DNA from: Acidobacteriota bacterium
Lineage (GTDB): Bacteria; Acidobacteriota; Polarisedimenticolia; J045
Direction of reading: 5' to 3'
Assembly (NCBI GenBank): GCA_017994815.1
Contig: JAGOJY010000034.1
Coordinates: 1 to 44,550 of the forward strand
Length of the DNA: 44,550 nt
The notes under the pieces are model-generated. The model saw nothing but the letters and a program-made list of their open reading frames with translations. It was not told the DNA's origin and made no database searches. Each line of letters starts with the position of its first letter. Positions within the stretch are counted from its first letter, which is position 1. Below, in pieces: positions 34,829 through 43,397 of the stretch. Made by a program: the position numbers and the translations under genes.

Positions 34829-35796
34829 GCGCGCCGCGCTGGGCCGCGCTGTTCCCGGGGCAGGGGAGCCAGTCCGTCGGCATGGGCCGCGAGTTGGCTG
34901 CCGCGTGGCCCGAGGCCGCGGAGGTCTTCGCCACGGCGGACGACGTCCTGGGCGAGTCGCTCTCGCGGCTCTGCTTCGAGGGACCGGAATCCGAACTGGT
35001 CCTCACGCGCAACACCCAGCCCGCGCTGCTCACGGTTTCCATCGCCGCGTGGCGCGTGCTCGCGGCGCGCGTCCCGCCGCCGGTCGTGGCCGCGGGCCAC
35101 AGCCTCGGCGAGTACTCGGCGCTGGTCGCGGCGGGCGTTCTGCCGTTCGCCGACGCGCTGCTGGCGGTGCGCGAGCGTGGCGAGGCGATGCAGGCGGCGG
35201 TGCCGGTCGGGGTCGGCGCGATGGCCGCCGTGATCGGCGCGGCGCCCGAGATCGTCGAACGGCTCTGCCGCGAAGCGGCCGCGGGCGACGAGGTGGTCGT
35301 CGCGGCGAACTTCAATGCTCCCGACCAGACCGTGGTCGCGGGCCACGCGGCGGCCGTGGCGCGGCTGGCCGAGGCCGCGCCGGCGGCCGGGGCGCGGCGC
35401 GTGATCCCGCTGCCGGTGAGCGCGCCGTTCCACTCGCCGCTGATGCGGCCCGCCGCCGAGCGCTTGGCGCGGTACTTCCAGCACCTGCGGTTCCGCGAGG
35501 GCGCATTCCCGGTGATCGCCAACGCGTCGGCGACGCCCCTGGGCGGGGGCGACACCGCCCGGGCCAGCCTCGTCGAACAGGTCGCCTCGCCGGTGCGCTG
35601 GGTGGAGACGATTCGACAGATCGAAGGCCCGTTCGCGGTCGAGGTCGGCGTGGAGGTCGGCCCCGGCAAGGTGCTGGCGGGCTTGACGCGGCGCATCGCG
35701 GAGCTCGTGAACGCCCTGGGCTTCGCGCGGCCCGAGGACTTGGAAGCGGTGGTCCGACGGCTCGTGCCGGGCGCTTCGGCGGGAGGGTGTTGCTGA
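34825..35796 (+). CDS. fabD: malonyl-CoA:ACP transacylase
   Basis: Loads malonyl groups onto acyl carrier protein for fatty-acid elongation. The 323 residues show LFPGQGSQSVGMGREL, nucleophile Ser93 in GHSLGEYSAL, the Arg in VRERGEAMQ, NFNAPDQTVVAGH, and catalytic His in VSAPFHSPLM near 211. It ends in a short GGCC tail. The ATG overlaps the plsX stop. It is followed by acpP, with neither fabH nor fabG in between, unlike the usual cluster. An acpP promoter overlaps its last codons. Confidence 0.96.
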   Translation: MSAPRWAALFPGQGSQSVGMGRELAAAWPEAAEVFATADDVLGESLSRLCFEGPESELVLTRNTQPALLTVSIAAWRVLAARVPPPVVAAGHSLGEYSALVAAGVLPFADALLAVRERGEAMQAAVPVGVGAMAAVIGAAPEIVERLCREAAAGDEVVVAANFNAPDQTVVAGHAAAVARLAEAAPAAGARRVIPLPVSAPFHSPLMRPAAERLARYFQHLRFREGAFPVIANASATPLGGGDTARASLVEQVASPVRWVETIRQIEGPFAVEVGVEVGPGKVLAGLTRRIAELVNALGFARPEDLEAVVRRLVPGASAGGCC

Positions 35797-35821
35797 CAAC
35801 CGGTTCTGCCCCGGGTATGAT
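35793..35821 (+). promoter_or_regulatory. strong sigma-70 promoter of acpP
   Basis: CTGACA (35793-35798), 17 nt, TATGAT (35816-35821), then CCGGGC. It overlaps the fabD stop codon and leaves a ~93-nt leader. A separate promoter suits the high demand for acyl carrier protein. Confidence 0.65.
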
Positions 35822-35920
35822 CCGGGCTCGCTTTGGGCTCGCCGGCAGCGCCGCAGGGCGCGACCGCCGCGGGTTTCCTGCCACTGACTGCACGCATGCT
35901 GCAGGGGAGGGTTTGACCCG

Positions 35921-36172
35921 ATGCCAACGCAGGCTGAGATCCGGGAGAAAGTCGTCGACCTGATCGCGAAGAGCTTCAAGCTGGACCCGGCCACGATCAC
36001 CGACGAGAAGTCGTTTCAGGACGACCTCGGCGCCGACTCGCTCGAGACGGTCGAGCTGGTCATGGCGCTGGAGGAGGAGTTCGCGATCGAGATCTCGGAC
36101 GAAGACGCCGAGAAGATCCGCACGGTCGGCGACGCGATGAAGTTCATCTCCGAACACGCCCCCAAGGAGTAG
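35921..36172 (+). CDS. acpP: acyl carrier protein
   Basis: Carries growing acyl chains on a phosphopantetheine arm. The 83-residue acidic helical protein has the modification site Ser40 in [20 protein letters not shown] and ends [17 protein letters not shown] lies upstream of the ATG. fabF follows after 4 bp, its ribosome site lying inside the last acpP codons. Confidence 0.97.
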   Translation: MPTQAEIREKVVDLIAKSFKLDPATITDEKSFQDDLGADSLETVELVMALEEEFAIEISDEDAEKIRTVGDAMKFISEHAPKE

Positions 36173-36176
36173 CCCG

Positions 36177-37517
36177 GTGTCGGCAACACCCGGCTCGCAC
36201 GCTCGGGGGCCCGGGCCGCGCCGGCGTGTCGTCGTCACCGGCGTCGCTGCGGTCAGTCCCCTTGGTCTCGACGCTGAGAGCAGCTGGCGGGCCGTCGTCG
36301 AGGGCCGCTCCGGCATCGGGCCGATCACGGTCTTCGACCCGACCGGGCTGCCCACGCGCATCGCCGGCGAGGTGCGCGGTTTCGACGTCGAGCAGTGGAT
36401 GGAGCCGCGCGAGGCCCGCAAGTTCGACCGCTTCGTCCACCTGGCGATCGCCGCCTCGCGGATGCTGCTGGAAAGCGGCAAGCTCGACCTGGCAGTCGTC
36501 GACCGCGACCGTGTCGGCGTCGTGATCGGCTCGGGGATCGGCGGCATGCCGCTATTCGAGCGGCAGCACCGGGGGTTCGTCGAGCAGCTGCTCGCCGACC
36601 CTGCGCGGCCGGAACGCGCCTTCCGCAAGATCAGCCCGTACTTCATTCCGGGCGTGATCATCAACATGGCGTCGGGCATGGTCTCGATCGTGCTGGGCCT
36701 GCGCGGGCCGAACTCGGCGACCGTGACCGCCTGCGCGACCGGCAACCACGCGATCATCGAGGCCGCGAGCCTGATCCGGGAGGGACACGCCGACGTGGTC
36801 CTCGCCGGCGGGACGGAAGCCGTGCTCGGGCCGATGGCGGTCGGCGGGTTCTGCTCGATGAAGGCCCTCTCGACGCGCAACGAGGAGCCGGAGCGGGCCT
36901 CGCGGCCATTCGACAAGGACCGCGACGGGTTCGTGATGGCGGAGGGCTGCGGACTACTCCTGCTCGAGGGCGCGGAGCACGCCGCGGCCCGCGGCGCGAG
37001 CGTGATCGCCGAACTGGCGGGCTACGGGCTGAGCGGGGACGCGTTCCACATTTCCGCTCCGCCGGAGGACGGGAGCGGCATGGTGCGCGTCATGCACGCG
37101 GCCCTCGCGGACGCCGCGCTCCGGCCGGGCGACATCGACTACGTCAACGCCCACGGCACCTCGACGCCCACGGGCGACGTCATCGAGGCCCGCGCCGTGC
37201 GCCAGGTGTTCGGCGAGCACGCCGACCGGCTGCTGGTGTCGTCCACGAAGTCGATGACGGGGCACCTGCTCGGCGCGGCGGGCGGCCTCGAGGCGGTGTT
37301 CTCGGTCTTCGCCGTGCAACGCGACGAGGTCCCGCCGACGATCAACCTCGACAACCTCGACGAGCAGATCGAGGACCCCGCGCGCGGGATCGGCCTCGCG
37401 CGCGAGCGCTTCGTGCCGTCCCTGGCCCGGCGCACACCGGTGCGCGCGGCGCTGTCCAACAGCTTCGGCTTCGGCGGCACCAACGCAACGCTCGTCTTCC
37501 GGAAGTACCAGGCGTAG
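36177..37517 (+). CDS. fabF: 3-oxoacyl-[acyl-carrier-protein] synthase II
   Basis: Condensing enzyme that elongates acyl-ACP with malonyl-ACP. The 446-residue chain has a 16-residue basic N-terminal extension, then VVVTGVAAVSPLG, catalytic Cys186 in TVTACATGNHAI, the His in NAHGTSTPTGD near 324 and the second His in KSMTGHLLGAAGG near 360, and the C-terminal SNSFGFGGTNATLVF. The GTG start is chosen because AAGGAG lies 8 nt upstream. It closes the lipid operon and is followed by a bidirectional hairpin. Confidence 0.96.
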   Translation: MSATPGSHARGPGPRRRVVVTGVAAVSPLGLDAESSWRAVVEGRSGIGPITVFDPTGLPTRIAGEVRGFDVEQWMEPREARKFDRFVHLAIAASRMLLESGKLDLAVVDRDRVGVVIGSGIGGMPLFERQHRGFVEQLLADPARPERAFRKISPYFIPGVIINMASGMVSIVLGLRGPNSATVTACATGNHAIIEAASLIREGHADVVLAGGTEAVLGPMAVGGFCSMKALSTRNEEPERASRPFDKDRDGFVMAEGCGLLLLEGAEHAAARGASVIAELAGYGLSGDAFHISAPPEDGSGMVRVMHAALADAALRPGDIDYVNAHGTSTPTGDVIEARAVRQVFGEHADRLLVSSTKSMTGHLLGAAGGLEAVFSVFAVQRDEVPPTINLDNLDEQIEDPARGIGLARERFVPSLARRTPVRAALSNSFGFGGTNATLVFRKYQA

Positions 37518-37554
37518 CCCCGGCGCAGCGGGCCGGCGGCGCGCGCAACGAAGA

Positions 37555-37583
37555 ACGGGGACAGGTGGAACACCTGTCCCCGT
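37555..37583. terminator. bidirectional terminator hairpin between fabF and the GAPDH-like gene
   Basis: A perfect 13-bp inverted repeat (37555-37567 with 37571-37583) with a 3-nt GAA loop between convergent stop codons. Neither side has a T-run. Confidence 0.7.
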
Positions 37584-37600
37584 CGTCCCCGCGAGTCAGA

Positions 37601-38683
37601 TCAGACTTCGCTGAAGAAGTACGGCTTGAGGCACTGGATCCGGCGCTCGTACGTCTCCGGGTCCATCAGCCAGCAGGCGGCGGATACCGACGACAGCAGC
37701 GAGTTGCCGTCCTGCGGCGTGAAGCAGAAGCCGAGGACCTCGTAGCCGCGTTCGTTCTCCCGCACCGTCAGCGTGTTCCGCGCGATGACGGTCTGGTTCA
37801 GGATGCGGCCAAAGTGGCCGTGGTCGCGGCCGAACGAGAACACGGTGCCGGCGCTCTTCTTGAACGTCACCGCCATCCGGTCGTCGGCCTCGATCGCCTT
37901 CAGCACGTCGTCCACGGCGACCTTGTTCTTGACCAGGATCGAGAACCAGATCGTGTGCATGTACTGCGAGTTCACCACCATCGCCGAGCTGTAGAGGTTC
38001 AGGTCGTAGTTCAACGTCTGGAACAGGTGCCAGGCGTCACGCGCGTGGTGCGTGCCGAACTTCTTGTCCTTGTGGCTGCCGACTTCCGGCGCCGGCACGA
38101 ACGAGCTCTCCTGGCTGATGTCGCTGGCGCGGCGGATGCAGACGAAGTGCCCGTCGACGAGGTTGGACGGCCCGCCGCCTGTCAGCGCGATCGTGTTGAC
38201 CAGCGCGCAGAGGTTGTGCGTGTTGCACGAAACCACCTGGACGAACTGGTCCTCGCCGTAGCGCAGCGCCGCGTCGTTGATCCCGCGGGCGTAGGGCTTG
38301 CCGAAGCCGAACTCGCTGCCCTGGGCGACGAAACCCTTGGTGTTGTGCTTGAACTTGTCGTAGTACTCGGCCTTGTTCTTCTGGCCGACCCCGGACGGCG
38401 TGCAGTCGATCACCACCGTCGCCCGGTCCAGCGCCTCGTGGGTCTCGAACTCCGGCTCGAGGCCGATCTCGCGGAAGGCGTCGAACGTCTTGGAGTCCGT
38501 GACGAACCGCGCCCCGCGGCGGATCAGGTTCACCACCTTCGAGCGGTCGGTCAACAGAGGCGTGCGCTTGTGGAACGTGACCTCGTCGATCCCCAGCGGC
38601 TCACGGAAATCGCAAAGAAGCCCGATGAGCGGTTCCCCGATGGTGCCCGTGCCGACGACGTGTACAACGTGCTTCGTTGCCAT
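37601..38683 (-). CDS. type II (archaeal-type) glyceraldehyde-3-phosphate dehydrogenase-like protein
   Basis: A 360-residue Rossmann oxidoreductase. It opens HVVHVVGTGTIGEPLIGLLC (nucleotide site), and has VVIDCTPSGVGQKNKAEYY near 90-108 and VVSCNTHNLCAL with a candidate catalytic Cys153. These blocks match the archaeal GAPDH family (C-x-P-x-G-x-G-x-K-N and SCNTxxLC), not the standard bacterial GapA. Archaeal enzymes use NAD(P) in glycolysis or gluconeogenesis. Here the sequence is divergent, so the substrate may differ. ATG with GGGGGTT just upstream; the longer frame to 38815 is rejected for lack of family similarity. Convergent with fabF and divergent from hprK. Confidence 0.7.
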   Translation of the reverse strand: MATKHVVHVVGTGTIGEPLIGLLCDFREPLGIDEVTFHKRTPLLTDRSKVVNLIRRGARFVTDSKTFDAFREIGLEPEFETHEALDRATVVIDCTPSGVGQKNKAEYYDKFKHNTKGFVAQGSEFGFGKPYARGINDAALRYGEDQFVQVVSCNTHNLCALVNTIALTGGGPSNLVDGHFVCIRRASDISQESSFVPAPEVGSHKDKKFGTHHARDAWHLFQTLNYDLNLYSSAMVVNSQYMHTIWFSILVKNKVAVDDVLKAIEADDRMAVTFKKSAGTVFSFGRDHGHFGRILNQTVIARNTLTVRENERGYEVLGFCFTPQDGNSLLSSVSAACWLMDPETYERRIQCLKPYFFSEV

Positions 38684-38880
38684 GTGCAACCCCCGCGCCT
38701 CGCCCTTCCGGCGTGCGCCAGCGTTCGAGTGGCATTGCAAAACAACCAGCGTGCCGGGTCGGCCGGCCCGCGTCGAAACCTGGCCCCGAGGCCCGCCCGC
38801 GGAGGGTACGGGCATCGTTGTTACCGCCGGGTTGGGGCGTTCCCGGTCTCAAACGGGAGGAGGCGCGACGGGCGCGCGGC

Positions 38881-38910
38881 TTGACCGTCGCCCGCGCAGG
38901 CCGCTAGCAT
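38881..38910 (+). promoter_or_regulatory. sigma-70 promoter of the hprK-ptsI operon
   Basis: TTGACC (38881-38886), 18 nt, TAGCAT (38905-38910), an arrangement nearly the same as the tRNA-Val promoter. The start is near 38917, about 35 nt before the hprK start. Confidence 0.6.
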
Positions 38911-38951
38911 AACATGCTTGTGATCCAGATGTTTCCCACCGCGGTGGCGAT

Positions 38952-39932
38952 TTGGCGAACCTGACCGCCAACCCGACATCACCGGCCCCCGAACTGACGG
39001 TTCGGGAGTTCCTCGCGAGCCTCGGCGCGCGGCTCGAGTTGTCGGTCGAGCCGGGCCGGGGCGAGCTCGAGCGCCGGATCGATGTCCCGGCGATCCAGAA
39101 GACCGGCCTGATCATGGCCGGGCTGTTCCAGTTCTACCAGGCCGACCGGCTGCAGATCTTCGGCCGCAGCGAGGTCCTGTACGTCGAGTCGGCGGGCCCG
39201 GACGCCGGGGGGGCGATCGCCGACCGGCTCTGCAGCGGGACCGTCCCCGCGTTCCTGATCTCCCACGGGCTCCACGCGCCCGCGGCCCTGCAGGGCGCCG
39301 CCGACCGCGCGGGAATCCCGGTCCTGGTCTCCGGACGCGGCACCGACGAAGTCGTCGAGGTCCTGCTGCGGTATCTCGTCACGCGCTTGGCCCCGCGGAC
39401 CCAGGTTCACGCCGTGCTGATGGACATCCACGGGCTCGGAGTGCTGATCGTCGGCGAGTCGGGGATCGGCAAGAGCGAGTGCGCCCTCGAACTCGTCACG
39501 CGCGGCCACCGCCTGGTCGCCGACGACCTGGTCGAGATCCGCGCCGTGGACGATCACCTGATCGGCGGTCCGCCGGACCTTACCCGGCAGCTGATGGAGA
39601 TCCGCGGCCTCGGCGTTGTCAACGCGGCGGAGATGTTCGGCGTCTCCTCGACGCTGCAATCGCGCGTGATCGACCAGGTCGTGCGCCTGTTCCGCTACGA
39701 GCCGGGCACTCCCGTCGACCGCCTGGGCAGCCAGCGCACGTGGGAACTCCTCGGCTGGCAGTTGCCGCTGGTCGAGATGCCGGTCGCGCCGGGGCGCAAC
39801 CTCGCGGTGCTGGTGGAGATGGCCGTGCGCCAGCAGATGCTCCGGATGCAGGGGCGCGACGCCAGCGAGCAGCTCCAGCGCTCGGTGGCGCGCAAGATCG
39901 CCGCGCAGGGACCGGGTGGGCGCGTCCCGTGA
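38952..39932 (+). CDS. hprK: HPr kinase/phosphorylase
   Basis: Bifunctional enzyme that phosphorylates HPr on Ser46 and removes that phosphate. Seen in 326 residues: an N-terminal domain (about 14-135) with VREFLASLGARLELSVEPG and the sensor-like VPAIQKTGLIMAGLF, then the P-loop domain: Walker A GESGIGKS at 168-175, HRLVADDLVEIR, and the signature MEIRGLGVVNAAEMFG with the HprK-specific loop, then RLGSQRTWELLGWQLPL. The start codon is a TTG with only a weak ribosome site; no better start exists in frame. It overlaps rapZ at its stop. Substrate Ser46 is present in the HPr encoded 1.3 kb downstream. Confidence 0.93.
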   Translation: MANLTANPTSPAPELTVREFLASLGARLELSVEPGRGELERRIDVPAIQKTGLIMAGLFQFYQADRLQIFGRSEVLYVESAGPDAGGAIADRLCSGTVPAFLISHGLHAPAALQGAADRAGIPVLVSGRGTDEVVEVLLRYLVTRLAPRTQVHAVLMDIHGLGVLIVGESGIGKSECALELVTRGHRLVADDLVEIRAVDDHLIGGPPDLTRQLMEIRGLGVVNAAEMFGVSSTLQSRVIDQVVRLFRYEPGTPVDRLGSQRTWELLGWQLPLVEMPVAPGRNLAVLVEMAVRQQMLRMQGRDASEQLQRSVARKIAAQGPGGRVP

Positions 39933-40810
39933 CCGACGTCGTCATCATCACCGGCCTGTCGGGGTCGGGGAAGACGCTCGCGCTGCGCTCGCTCGAGGAC
40001 ATGGGCTACTTCGCGGTCGACAACCTGCCGATCCCGCTGATCCGCTCGTTCGTCGAGCTCCTCGACCGCGCGGAAGGCACGATGTCGCTCGGCGCGCTGG
40101 TGGTGGACGTCCGCGAGCGCAGCAACCTCGAGATCCTGCCCGAGGTCATCGCCGACCTGCGCGCCCGGCCGACCGTGCGCCTGACGATCCTGTTCCTCTC
40201 GGCGCAGGAAGAGACGCTGGTCCGCCGCTTTTCCGAGACGCGGCGACCGCACCCGCTATCCGGCGAGGGGCCGTCGGGCGTGGCCGAGGCGATCCGGCGC
40301 GAGGGCCAACTCCTGGCCAACCTGCGGGCGCTGGCCGACCGCGTCATCGCCACCGACGAGCTGTCGCCGCACCAGCTGCGCCGCGATCTCCAGGAGAGCC
40401 TCTCGCGCACCGACGTGCGCAGCACGCTCTTGTGCCAGGTCGTGTCGTTCGGCTTCAAGTACGGGATCCCGCGCGACGCCGACATGGTGCTCGACGTGCG
40501 ATTCCTGGCCAACCCGTACTTCAAGTCCGATCTCAAGGGGCTGGACGGGCAGGACGAGCGCGTGATCCGCTTCCTTGAGAACCTCCCCGACTACCGCGAA
40601 TTCCTCGGCCACGTCGAGGGTCTTCTGGCGTTCATGATGCCGAGGTTCGTCGCCGAGGGTAAGAGCTACTTCACGCTGGCGATCGGCTGCACCGGCGGCC
40701 GGCACCGCTCGGTCGCGCTGGCGGAGCGCATCGCGGCCTGGCTGCGGCAGACCGGCTACAACGTCACCACGTTGCACCGCGACCGGACGCACGAGGCGGA
40801 GCATTCATGA
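39929..40810 (+). CDS. rapZ: RNase adapter / nucleotide-binding protein RapZ (YvcJ family)
   Basis: P-loop protein of 293 residues. In enterobacteria RapZ delivers the GlmZ RNA to RNase E and senses glucosamine-6-phosphate; in Firmicutes YvcJ acts in competence. Motifs: Walker A ITGLSGSGKT at 7-16, MGYFAVDNLP, DVRERSN, FLSAQEETLVRRFSETRRPHPL, SFGFKYGIPRDADMVLDVRFLANPY, and the C-terminal IGCTGGRHRSVALAE that binds the metabolite. GTG start overlapping the hprK stop; stop overlaps the EIIA ATG. Confidence 0.95.
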   Translation: MTDVVIITGLSGSGKTLALRSLEDMGYFAVDNLPIPLIRSFVELLDRAEGTMSLGALVVDVRERSNLEILPEVIADLRARPTVRLTILFLSAQEETLVRRFSETRRPHPLSGEGPSGVAEAIRREGQLLANLRALADRVIATDELSPHQLRRDLQESLSRTDVRSTLLCQVVSFGFKYGIPRDADMVLDVRFLANPYFKSDLKGLDGQDERVIRFLENLPDYREFLGHVEGLLAFMMPRFVAEGKSYFTLAIGCTGGRHRSVALAERIAAWLRQTGYNVTTLHRDRTHEAEHS

Positions 40811-41238
40811 TCGGACTCTTGGTCGTGACGCATTCCGGGCTGGCAGCGGAGCTGGTCGGCGCCGCGCTGAAGATCGTCCGGCGCGAGGTGCCGATCGCCG
40901 CCTTGACCCTCGACTGGGACGACGACGTCGCGCGGGCGCGCGAGCGGATCGCCGCGGAGATCGAGCGGCTGGATCACGGCGAAGGTGTCATCATCGCCAC
41001 GGACATGTTCGGCGGGACGCCGACGAACGTCGCGATGAGCTTCTTCCAGCCCGGCAAGGTCGAGGTGGTCACCGGCGTGAACCTCCCGATGCTGATCAAG
41101 TTCACGAACCTGCGCGAGCCGACCGAGCCGATGAGCCTGCGCGACGCCGCGCAGCTTCTGGCGGAGAAAGGCCGCTCGGCGATCACGGTCGCCGGGGAGA
41201 TCCTGTCCGGCGCCGGCCCGGGCCCGGAATCGGCGTGA
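40807..41238 (+). CDS. PTS mannose-type EIIA domain protein
   Basis: A 143-residue single-domain EIIA of the mannose family. The phosphorylation site is His9 in GLLVVTHSGLAAELV; GVIIATDMFGGTPTNVAM is the second family motif. It lacks fused EIIB and no EIIC/EIID genes are near, so it is probably a regulatory phosphoacceptor rather than part of a sugar permease. It overlaps rapZ (ATGA) and precedes HPr by 31 bp. Confidence 0.9.
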   Translation: MIGLLVVTHSGLAAELVGAALKIVRREVPIAALTLDWDDDVARARERIAAEIERLDHGEGVIIATDMFGGTPTNVAMSFFQPGKVEVVTGVNLPMLIKFTNLREPTEPMSLRDAAQLLAEKGRSAITVAGEILSGAGPGPESA

Positions 41239-41269
41239 CCGCCTTCGCGGGCGCCAAGGTGCGAGCGTA

Positions 41270-41539
41270 GTGCCCGAACGGACCGTCAGGATCTGCAACC
41301 GGCTCGGTCTGCACGCGCGGGCCGCCGCCCGCCTCGTCGACCTCGCCGGCCGCTTCCAGGCCGAGATCGAGCTGGTCCGCGGCCGCGAGGCCGTGGACGG
41401 CAAGTCGATCCTGGGCGTGCTGGCGCTGGCCGCGCCGTGCGGGACCGAGATGCGGCTGGTCGCGGACGGCCCGGACGCCGACGAGGCGCTCGAGGCGCTG
41501 GTGCTGTTGATCAGCCAAGGCTTCGGGGAGGAGGCCTGA
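41270..41539 (+). CDS. ptsH: phosphocarrier protein HPr
   Basis: An 89-residue HPr that passes phosphate from enzyme I to EIIA. His15 is in RLGLHARAAARLVDLAG and the regulatory Ser46 in VDGKSILGVLALAA, so both the PEP-dependent site and the HprK site are kept. GTG start, without a strong Shine-Dalgarno. Its stop overlaps the ptsI start (TGATG). Confidence 0.94.
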   Translation: MPERTVRICNRLGLHARAAARLVDLAGRFQAEIELVRGREAVDGKSILGVLALAAPCGTEMRLVADGPDADEALEALVLLISQGFGEEA

Positions 41540-43314
41540 TGCCGGTCCGCAAGGGCATCGGCGTCTCGCCGGGGATCGCGATCGGCCACGCGCTGGTCGT
41601 CGGGCGCCACGAGCTGCGAGTCCCGCGCTACCGCGTCTCCCCGGACGAGGTGCCGACCGAGCTGCGGCGCTTCTGGGCCGCCCGGCGCGAGGCGCGCGAG
41701 CAGATCAAGGGCCTGCGCGACCGCGCGGCGGCCAGCCTCGGGCCGAAGTACGCCGGGATCTTCGACGCGCACCTGATGATCCTCGAGGACCGCCGCCTCG
41801 GGCGCGAGACGGTCGAGCGCGTGCGCGGGCGTCTGGTCAACATCGAGTGGGCGCTGGCGGCCACGGTGGCCCGGCTGCTGGAGAGCCTGGAGGCGGTCGA
41901 CGACGCCTACCTGCGCGAGCGCGGCAACGACATCAGCGACGTGCACGAGCGGCTGCAGCAGATCCTCGCCGGCGCCGGCAACCGGCACGACCGCGAGCTG
42001 CGGCTGAACGAGGACACGGTCGTCGTGGCGCACGTGCTCAACCCGTCCGACGCGGTGTGGCTGCACCAGGACCGGATCGTGGGTTTCGTCACCGAGTCCG
42101 GTGGCCGCACCTCGCACACCGCGATCCTGGCCAACGCGCTGCAGATCCCCGCGGTGCTCGGGGCCGAGGGGGTCTGCGACGGAGTCGCCGACGGCGACGA
42201 GGTGATCGTGGACGGGGCCGCGGGGGAGGTGATCGTCGGACCCTCCGCGATCGTGGTCGAGAGCTACCGCCAGCAGCGCGACGAGCTGCGGCGGATGGAG
42301 GTCGAGTACCAGCCGGGCCCGGTCGTGACCGAGGACGGCGTCGAGCTGACCGTCGCCGGGAACATCGAGTTTCCCGAGGAGATTGCGACGCTCGAGCGCG
42401 TCGCGGCCCACGGCATCGGGCTGTACCGCTCGGAGTTCCTGTTCCTGGCGACCTCGCCGCGGTTGCCGAGCGAGGCCGAGCACCTCGAGGCCTACCGCCT
42501 GGTCGCGCGCGCGGCCCTGCCGGGCCCGCTCGTGATCCGCACCTTCGACCTCGGCGGGGACAAGTCGTTCAGCCAGTTCACCGAGGCCGGCGAGGAAGAC
42601 AACCCCGTCATGGGGATGCGCGCGGTGCGCTACTCGCTCAAGCGCCCGGACATCTTCCGCCAGCAGATCCGGGCCCTGTTGCGCGTCGCGGCCGAGACGC
42701 CGCGGATCTGGATCCTGGTCCCGATGGTCTCCGGCGTCGAGGAGTGGCGCGCGGTCCTGCGGCTGGTGGCCGGCGTGCGCGGGGAACTCGAGAGCGCGGG
42801 CGAGAAGATCCCGGCCGTGCCGCTGGGCTGCATGATCGAGGTGCCGTCGGCGGCGCTCGTGGCCGACCACCTCGCGCGCGAGGCCGACTTCCTCTCCATC
42901 GGCTCGAACGACCTGATGCAGTACGCGCTGGCGGTGGACCGCGGCAACAGCGCCGTGGCCTACCTCAACGACCCGTGGCACCCGGCGCTGCTCAGGCTGG
43001 TCGAGATGACGATCGCCGCCGGCCAGCGGGCGGGGATCCCGGTCGGTTTCTGCGGCGAGATGGCCTCCGACCCGCTCGGTGCGCTGACGCTGCTCGGCCT
43101 CGGCCTGCGCGGCTACTCCTGCAACCCGGTGATGATCCCCGAGATCCGCGAACTGCTGCGGGTCGGCTCCAGCGAGGAGGCGCGCGCGGCGGTGCGCCGC
43201 GCGCTGGAGCTGCCGACCGGGCAGGACGTCCGCGCGCACCTCGCGGCCAGCCTCGGCCCGCGGATCGCCCGCGTCCCGGGGCTCGCCGCGCACTTCACCC
43301 TCGACACGCCGTGA
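41539..43314 (+). CDS. ptsI: phosphoenolpyruvate-protein phosphotransferase (enzyme I)
   Basis: First enzyme of the phosphorelay, autophosphorylates from PEP. The 591 residues are of normal length: KGIGVSPGIAIG at the start, phosphorylated His193 in SGGRTSHTAILANALQIPAVLG, GIGLYRSEFLFL, LVIRTFDLGGDKS, the PEP-site MGMRAVRYSLKRPDIFR, VPLGCMIEVPSA, SIGSNDLMQYALAVDRGN and GFCGEMASDP with catalytic Cys near 502. The ATG is coupled to the HPr stop. It completes a five-gene regulatory PTS operon with no permease gene. Confidence 0.96.
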   Translation: MPVRKGIGVSPGIAIGHALVVGRHELRVPRYRVSPDEVPTELRRFWAARREAREQIKGLRDRAAASLGPKYAGIFDAHLMILEDRRLGRETVERVRGRLVNIEWALAATVARLLESLEAVDDAYLRERGNDISDVHERLQQILAGAGNRHDRELRLNEDTVVVAHVLNPSDAVWLHQDRIVGFVTESGGRTSHTAILANALQIPAVLGAEGVCDGVADGDEVIVDGAAGEVIVGPSAIVVESYRQQRDELRRMEVEYQPGPVVTEDGVELTVAGNIEFPEEIATLERVAAHGIGLYRSEFLFLATSPRLPSEAEHLEAYRLVARAALPGPLVIRTFDLGGDKSFSQFTEAGEEDNPVMGMRAVRYSLKRPDIFRQQIRALLRVAAETPRIWILVPMVSGVEEWRAVLRLVAGVRGELESAGEKIPAVPLGCMIEVPSAALVADHLAREADFLSIGSNDLMQYALAVDRGNSAVAYLNDPWHPALLRLVEMTIAAGQRAGIPVGFCGEMASDPLGALTLLGLGLRGYSCNPVMIPEIRELLRVGSSEEARAAVRRALELPTGQDVRAHLAASLGPRIARVPGLAAHFTLDTP

Positions 43315-43362
43315 AGCGCTCCACGTCCCAACCGAGGGGGGCGAACCGGCGCCGTTCCACGA

Positions 43363-43368
43363 TAGAAT
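43363..43368 (+). promoter_or_regulatory. -10 box of the MerR-type gene
   Basis: TAGAAT followed by CCGGCCG, 29 nt before the GTG start. The -35 region is not convincing. Confidence 0.35.
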
Positions 43369-43397
43369 CCGGCCGTGCCTCAACCGGGGGATCGGAC

